From contig CDMY01000656.1 in assembly GCA_001179505.1 (NCBI GenBank), positions 239,397 to 303,396 on the forward strand: 64,000 nucleotides of DNA, written 5' to 3'. The notes beneath the pieces were generated by a model, which did no database searches, was not told the DNA's origin, and worked only from the letters and a program-made list of their open reading frames with translations. Position 1 is the first letter of the stretch, and every line of letters begins with the position of its first letter. This document shows, in pieces, positions 58,235 through 64,000 of the stretch. Source of the stretch: Vitrella brassicaformis. Taxonomy: Eukaryota > Sar > Vitrellaceae. The translations under genes and the position numbers were made by a program.

Positions 58235-58410
58235 TGTTCTGTGTATGAATATTTGCCTCAATTGTGGTTCGGAAAGCGACCGAAAGCATCCGCTCTGGTC
58301 GCTTTCCGGCGTTAAACCTTAGCTAAACCATCCGCAGGGTTTCACGTGCAGAGCCCGTTGTAGCCACAAAACAGCACTCCGACTCATAGCTTTCGCGACT
58401 TGGTCGGGCA
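58235..58410. promoter_or_regulatory. Divergent promoter of family gene B and its minus-strand neighbour
   Basis: 176 bases between opposite starts. It includes a CGGAAAGCGACCGAAAGC-type stretch followed by GGTCGCTTTCCG at 58268-58308, an imperfect inverted pair. Confidence 0.4.
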
Positions 58411-60362
58411 ATGGCTGCCAGCTGTAGTGCCGCAGCCCAGGTGAGCCAAACGAAATCCCTACATCATGACGTGAACCATTTGTGCTGTCTGTGTGTGGTT
58501 TGTCATTCGGTTGGTGCAGATGAGCGCTGTGATATGGGCGCAGCTGCTGCCCCGGGTAGAAGGCTATCGGATGAAGCAGGCTCAGGTATCAGCTGACCAA
58601 CACACATACCAACTCATCCATTCCATGCAGTACATCCAAAGCTCATCGGCTGCTTGCTTGTGTGTGTGTGTGTGTGTGCGTGGTGCAGGTCAACAGCTGC
58701 ATTGATCAACTCCTGCAGATGGACACCGCTGCTTCGATGGCACCACTGGTGCGGCAGGCTGCCAAGCAGCACACTGACAAGCGCAGCACAAAGGCCTCTG
58801 TGTCATGTTGCTCTCGTCTTGGTGAGTTATTTGTCAGGTGGTGGATAAGTTGAGTCGTCAATTTACTGCTGCGTCGGAGCTGCTGGCCGAGCTGGCAGAG
58901 ACCATAGACTCGACCATCGCACTGACAAGACATAGCCGCACGCAGGTGGGTGAGTGAGTGACCACAGGCAGGCACAAACACAAGACCCACACTGATGTAG
59001 TGCGCTTGGCTTATGCGTGTTGTGTGCATGTCCTTCTGTGTGCAATCAGGCCCGACGGTTGCACCTGACTGATATCCCTGCCAACGCCATCAGCGTCGTG
59101 ATGGAACTGTCTGACCTCACCACGGTCGCCCACCTCAAGTCGACAGCCCGACCCATCAGAAATGCCCTCCGGCAGATCGCCCGCCGCTGTCGGCTGCCGA
59201 AGGCCATCGAGCGGACAGGGGTGGGCGGTGTGGTGCAGTTCGACGATCAGCTGAGCCACGGCGATGTGATGAAGGCCATGTGGGTGATGGAGGAGGGGGG
59301 CGAGGGCGGCTGGGGGGAGGTGGGCGACACACTCAGAGTCTCTGAACACTGCGGCTATTACCAGCTGCCGGTCACTGTGGGTGCCGGAGACCTGCAGACA
59401 CACGCCACCAAGGCGGTAAGCACGACACACAGAAGAGGCAATGGGTGAGCTGCTGGATGTGTGTGTGGTCTTCATTTAGGGCTTCTTGGCACTGCCCCGT
59501 TTCTGTGCGCAGTGGATGCTCGTCGGCCGCCGTGTGGCCTTCCGTCGCCGCACTGGCCAGCCGGACGGCACTCTCCAGCTGTTCCGCCACAACGATCAGA
59601 TCCGCGCCATTCGCAATCAGCCCAACTTCACCATCACACTCAACCCGCCCCTCCCCCTCCCCAACCGCCCCGTCCATCCCTTCTCGCAGCACCCCTTCAC
59701 CCACCACGTCAAGCCACACGACCCGCCAGTCCGCCACCGCATTGGATGGCACGACAGTGTGGGCTGGGGGACGGGTTGTGTGAACGGCGGGGGCGTTTAC
59801 GCATCGGCGAGTTCGACGCTGAAGAGCCTGGTCCTGGCTCACAGGATTGAGGCTCTGGGCGGCTTCACCGACTCGCCGACAGTGGTGGTGGACCGGTGAG
59901 TGGATGGAAGGCACACAATGAGAGGGCGAATGGCTATGTGGTGCGTTGTCGATGTGTGTGTCAGTCGTGTGCATGGTGGCCACCTCGACCGCATCATGAC
60001 CCGATCACCACATACGCCGCTCAATGGATGCTCGGACGTGTTGGCATGGGACGCGGACAGTGGGGCTTGTGGGCAGCTGCATGTGTTGATGACGTCTGCC
60101 GACGCATTCATGGCATGGATTTCCTTCATCATCCCCCCAGGCAACAGCCACGACGGTATGCACACACATTGACAACACGTCGGATCATCCGCTCCTCTGT
60201 TGTCTGCGTGCAGTCCTCGTCATCATTCATACCAGCGAGGCGCCAGCAGTAGGTGTCCCTCAGGATGCGCCCTTCGCCCATTGTTTCCCCCTGACGGCCG
60301 CCATGGCGCGCCGCGTCCTCGGGCCGATCGCTGCCATCGTGCTCGACGGCCAGGCGCCATGA
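58411..60362 (+). CDS. Family gene B, intact paralogue of the gene at 5781-7742
   Basis: Eight exons join without a break to 461 residues: 58411-58440, 58520-58585, 58689-58748, 58838-58945, 59050-59415, 59480-59895, 59965-60155 and 60214-60362. An N-terminal helical region (ASELLAELAETIDSTIALT) is followed by a conserved central part (GVGGVVQFDDQLSHGDVMKA, FCAQWMLVGRRVAFRRR), a P/H-rich segment (PVHPFSQHPFTHHVKPHDPP) and a C-terminal part ending AAIVLDGQAP. No signal peptide, membrane span or known motif. Comparing A with B fixes most exon borders in both, which makes the structure reliable even though the function is unknown. The extra intron of gene A is absent here. Confidence 0.75.
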
Positions 60363-61116
60363 TCATGAAGGTGAGAGCCACATAATGGCATGGTGATGCG
60401 CGTGTGTCTTAATCCTTTTCTGTATGTTGATGGATGTTGCGCAGGCACATCGGCAGGCTGCACGTGTTGAATAGAGGGCGTTGCAGGTGGCGTGCTGGCA
60501 GTGTCGTGTGCGTCTTTGGCTGACTGTAGTACTGCGGCGAAAGGGCGGCAATGGTGTGGGAGCGATGAGGAGGGGGCAGGTGTAGGTGGCCGACGGTGGC
60601 GGTGGCGGGATGGGCGGTACTGCGGTTGGGGTGAGGTACTTCACCTGATGCGATGTGACGGTACGGCATTCGTGTGTGGTCGGTGGGTGTACAGTGGAGG
60701 GGTGGCAGTCGTGTGGTGTCTATATGCGTGTGTGTAAGTGGAAGTGAGAGTGAGAGTGAGATGGGTGTACTTTCTTCAGATCAGATCATCTGTGTCAGAT
60801 ACATGTGACCACTGCACCTGGCAGACAGATCGCCCGTTCGTTGACGCATTGCGCTTGTCCAGATCGTCCAGGCAGTTGTGCTTGCCAGACATGACTGCAC
60901 GTAGCTGACATACACGAATGGGTCTCTGCAGCTATCGTCTCTGTCGTTCGTCACACCGCTCACACTCGCAACCCCCGACCAACACGCACACACCAAAAGG
61001 GATACCCAGTAGGCTGGTTGGATGGATGAATGGAATCGACAGCAAGCAAAGTGAGGAAGAATGGGCCAGGATATATCTACGCGTTGATATCATGTGTGGC
61101 TATGGGTGGTATCTCG
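60363..61116. other. Convergent intergenic region
   Basis: About 750 bases between family gene B and the small acidic-tailed gene. GTGGCG-rich and GAGTGA repeats occur near 60590-60760. No coding exon was convincing. Confidence 0.45.
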
Positions 61117-61563
61117 CTAGTAGTCAGACTCATCGTCCGTCGACTCCGGCTCCTCCTTCAGCTCAGCGTCCTCGTCGAACTTGTCCACCTTGATGCCCCC
61201 CTCGCTCAACGCCTTCCGCAGCTGACGGCATCTGCACACACGATGCAACGCATCAGAGCATCAGACGCATGCATGCAGGCGACGCGAATGCATCTGCAAC
61301 ATGTGCGGTGTGTAGCGGTGTGCATGGGCAGCTTACGACATCTTCTCCATGGATTTGACGCCGAGCGTCACGTCGGACCCCGCCCTCGCCCCCTTGGTCT
61401 CGTTGATGTCGCTCTCGTACAATGTGGCCTTGATGAACAGGCCGCCCCCCTCGCTCCCCTCGGCCTTGACCAGGCCGTACAGCAGGGTTCTGTCCCGCTT
61501 GGCATCACGGAAACACCACTTCTCGTGGTAGCGCACGGCGAACCACCGTCGCACGATGCTCAT
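61117..61563 (-). CDS. Small basic-to-acidic protein, 113 residues, unknown
   Basis: Two exons, 61563-61337 and 61231-61117, joined in phase. It starts MSIVRRWFAVRYHEKWCFRD, has a beta-rich middle (LLYGLVKAEGSEGGGLFIKA) and ends in an acidic tail (ELKEEPESTDDESDY). No signal peptide. The size and acidic tail suggest a small subunit or accessory protein, but no family was recognised. It is divergent to the secreted coiled-coil gene with 232 bases between start codons. Confidence 0.55.
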
Positions 61564-61795
61564 TTCTGTTGGCAGGTGTCAGTATCTTCTGCTCTCTGCT
61601 CTTTCTCCGCAGCAATCAGCTCCGTCTGCGCAAATCGCCGCTCTGATTTCGAGACAGCTGGGGGCGGGGGCTTTCGAGACCCGCGTCTCTCGGCCAGCTC
61701 GGCTTGTAAACGATCGGATCTTTTCCGCGAAAAAGGCTCGGTCAGCGTCATCTGTTCGCCTTTCTGTCAGCAGCAAGAGAGCAGCCGTCATCACC

Positions 61796-63971
61796 ATGAA
61801 GTACCTTCTCTGTGTCCTCCCGGCTCTCTTCCTTGCGGCGTCAGCGGCGTTCCTGGCGGATGAGCCGTCCAAGAACAGACCTATATCGAAGGTGGGTAGG
61901 CTGGGAGGCCGTGCAGCCGACCGGGTGGCCACCTACACACCACGCAGCACACGGCAGACACAGATCAGATCTGGGGAAGATCAGCCGACACAAAGATCTC
62001 TGCAGCAAATCAGATCTGTGCGCCATCCGCTGTGTGCAGGTGGTTGTCCTGCTGAAGGATATGGCCAAACAGCTGGAGAAGGAGCAGGTACGCACCCACA
62101 CACACCCTGCCTTCACCACACCACATCCACAGATCTTTGTCATCTCCCGTGTGTGTGTGTGGGTGTATCTTGTGTCAGGAGGATGATGAGGAGGTGTACG
62201 ACAAGTTGGCGTGTTGGTGCGAGACCAACGACAAGGCCAAGACCAAGGCCATCGAGAAGGCCGAGGCCAAGATCACCGAAATCACCGCAAACATCGAGGA
62301 ATACACCGCCACCGCAGCAAGGCTCGAAACTGAGATCAAGAACCTACAAGTAAGCCACCCCTACCCACCCCACCCCACCCCGCACACGCACCCGCACGCA
62401 GATCCATCCCTTCTCTCTTTTCGCCTCTCTGTGTGGATGTGTGTGTGTAGGAGGAGATAGCAGCGAATGTGGAGGCCTTGGCCAAGGCGACGGAGATCCG
62501 CAACAAGGAGCACGAGGAGTTCTCAGAGGAGGAGAAGGACATGCTCCAGTCCATCCAGGCCCTCAAGGCCGCCGTCACCGTCGTCTCCAAACACCACACC
62601 GCGCCCCCCGCCGCGCTCGCCTCCCTCTCGACCGTCATCAAGCACCAGCTGCACCGTTACCCCACCATGATCAGCAGCAAGCAGCGTCGAGCGGTGCTGG
62701 CCTTTGTGCAGCGCCAGGACCCCTTCAGCAAGAGCCCGACCTTCAAGCAGCCATATGCACCGCAGAGTGGAGAGGTTGGCACAGAACCTTACACCCCATG
62801 TGTGTGTGCGGTGGATATGTGTGTGTGTGTGTGCGTGTGTGTGTGTCAGATCTTCGGCGTGCTCCAGTCAATGCAGGAGAGCTTCGAGCAGAACCTCAGC
62901 GACGCACAGAAGGAGGAAATGGAGAGACAAAAGGTCAAAAGGGAGAAGGGGCTGGGTGGGTGGAGGCATTGGCCATCTCTCTTCTGTGTGTGTCACTGTA
63001 TCTTTTCACATGTGCAGGCATTTGATGAGTTGAAGGCTGGCAAGGAGGCGGAGATTGCGGCTGCCCAGGAGTCGGTCGACACCAAGACCACACAACTCGC
63101 CGACAACAACGATAAACTCGCTCAGGCAAACAGCGAACGCTCCCAAACACAGGTTACGTGACGGCCGGCCATTTTGGGTGTGATGGTCAATGCAGGCCAA
63201 GGACGAGGACACGCGAAACTCGCTGTCTGCGGACCAAAGGTACCTCATGGACCTCAAACAGAAATGCCAGATGACCGACACCGAGTGGGCCGAACGACAG
63301 AAGACACGACAGGTCAGATCTGCGCACGCACAGACAGACAGGAAACAGCAGAGGCACGTACTCGTGCGCTCCGTCAACGCCTGTATGTGTGTATGTGTGT
63401 GTGTGTGTGCAGGAGGAGATGCAGGCTGTGAGCAAGGCGGTAGCCATCCTCAGCAACGACGACGCCCACGACACCTTCACACGCACATTCAACCCCTCAC
63501 TACTACAAGTAACCACCCCGCACGCCCTCTCACCCTCCACACATCCTTCTCTGTCACTGTCAGACGTCAGTGTCTCGCAAGTCGGACCGTCGTGAGCGGG
63601 CGGCGTCTGTGCTGCGTGCTGCTGGGAGGGACTTCCACAACAAGCAGCTGACGCAGCTGGCGACAGAGGTGCAGCTCAGCGCGTTCGGCAAGGTCAAGAA
63701 GGCCATCGACGACATGGTCACACAGCTGAAGCAAGAGAAGCAGGACGAGATCAAACACAAGGACTGGTCAGTGGGTGGGATGGAGCAATGAACGTTTCAA
63801 GGGGCTGCGTGCAGGTCAGCGATGGATGTGTGCTGTGCTGTGTTGGTGCGGTGCAGGTGCGTAAGTGAGCTGAATCAGAACGAGCGCCAGAACGAGCTCA
63901 AGACACGCGACAGGGGCGACCTCAAAGTCAAGACCGACCAGCTGCAGCAGACCATCGAACAACTCACAAAG
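61796..63971 (+). CDS. Secreted coiled-coil protein with CWC motif (partial, runs off the window)
   Basis: Ten exons in perfect phase: 61796-61891, 62040-62087, 62179-62349, 62451-62774, 62850-62933, 63018-63152, 63196-63312, 63413-63508, 63564-63766 and 63857-63971; a donor after 63971 leads out of the window. A clear signal peptide (MKYLLCVLPALFLAASAAF) precedes a long coiled coil. The motif YDKLACWCETNDKAKTKAIE near residue 55 resembles a cysteine-containing block I associate with abundant secreted coiled-coil proteins of alveolates. Later heptads include ELKAGKEAEIAAAQESVD and LKVKTDQLQQTIEQLTK. Secretory-granule or extrusome-matrix function is a guess based on signal peptide plus coiled coil. 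A second CV/WC block appears at exon 10. Confidence 0.75.
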
Positions 63972-64000
63972 GTACCCACCCCCTCCTCCTACCCCCTACC

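Overview
This is a eukaryotic nuclear window of about 63.4 kb of known sequence with two 300-base N gaps (12140-12439 and 42052-42351). Genes are built from many short exons. Introns are mostly about 50-150 bases and carry long (TG)n tracts on the coding strand, often just before the 3' AG. That style, together with a Unkempt-like CCCH protein, a light-driven proton-pump rhodopsin, a peroxisomal PEX4 and a secreted coiled-coil protein with a CWC motif, suggests a free-living alveolate, possibly a chromerid such as Vitrella. The organism assignment is inference; nothing in the window proves it.

Layout, left to right: UTP10/HEATR1 5' part (-, 1-3801); histidine phosphatase (+, 3949-5361); family gene A (-, 5781-7742); long coiled-coil protein (+, 7913-10267); FAD aromatic-ring monooxygenase (-, 11395-15423); Mrs2/CorA Mg2+ channel (+, 15686-18355); secreted LNR protein (-, 19556-22081); CCCH zinc-finger protein (+, 22710-24722); a 4.4-kb gene-poor, repeat-rich stretch; alpha-carbonic anhydrase (-, 29159-30750); microbial rhodopsin (+, 31104-32766); PEX4 E2 enzyme (-, 34121-35082); single-pass membrane protein (+, 35613-36699); C2-like/glycine-zipper protein (+, 37631-40763); two tandem coiled-coil genes (-, 41503-43289 and 43303-44264); KH-like polyQ protein (+, 44860-49761); intronless TB2/DP1/HVA22 membrane protein (-, 50423-52105); acidic protein (+, 52502-54453); two unrecognised genes (-, 54758-56603 and 57036-58234); family gene B (+, 58411-60362); small acidic-tailed protein (-, 61117-61563); secreted coiled-coil protein (+, 61796 to beyond the end).

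Genes alternate strand almost perfectly, giving about ten head-to-head pairs whose start codons lie about 150-630 bases apart, separated by convergent 3' ends. The most suggestive pair is alpha-carbonic anhydrase and the proton-pump rhodopsin, which share 353 bases and could act together on proton/bicarbonate chemistry at a membrane. Gene models were built by hand from open frames, GT/GC-AG borders and phase agreement; exon lists are given in each entry. No tRNA, rRNA or CRISPR was recognised.
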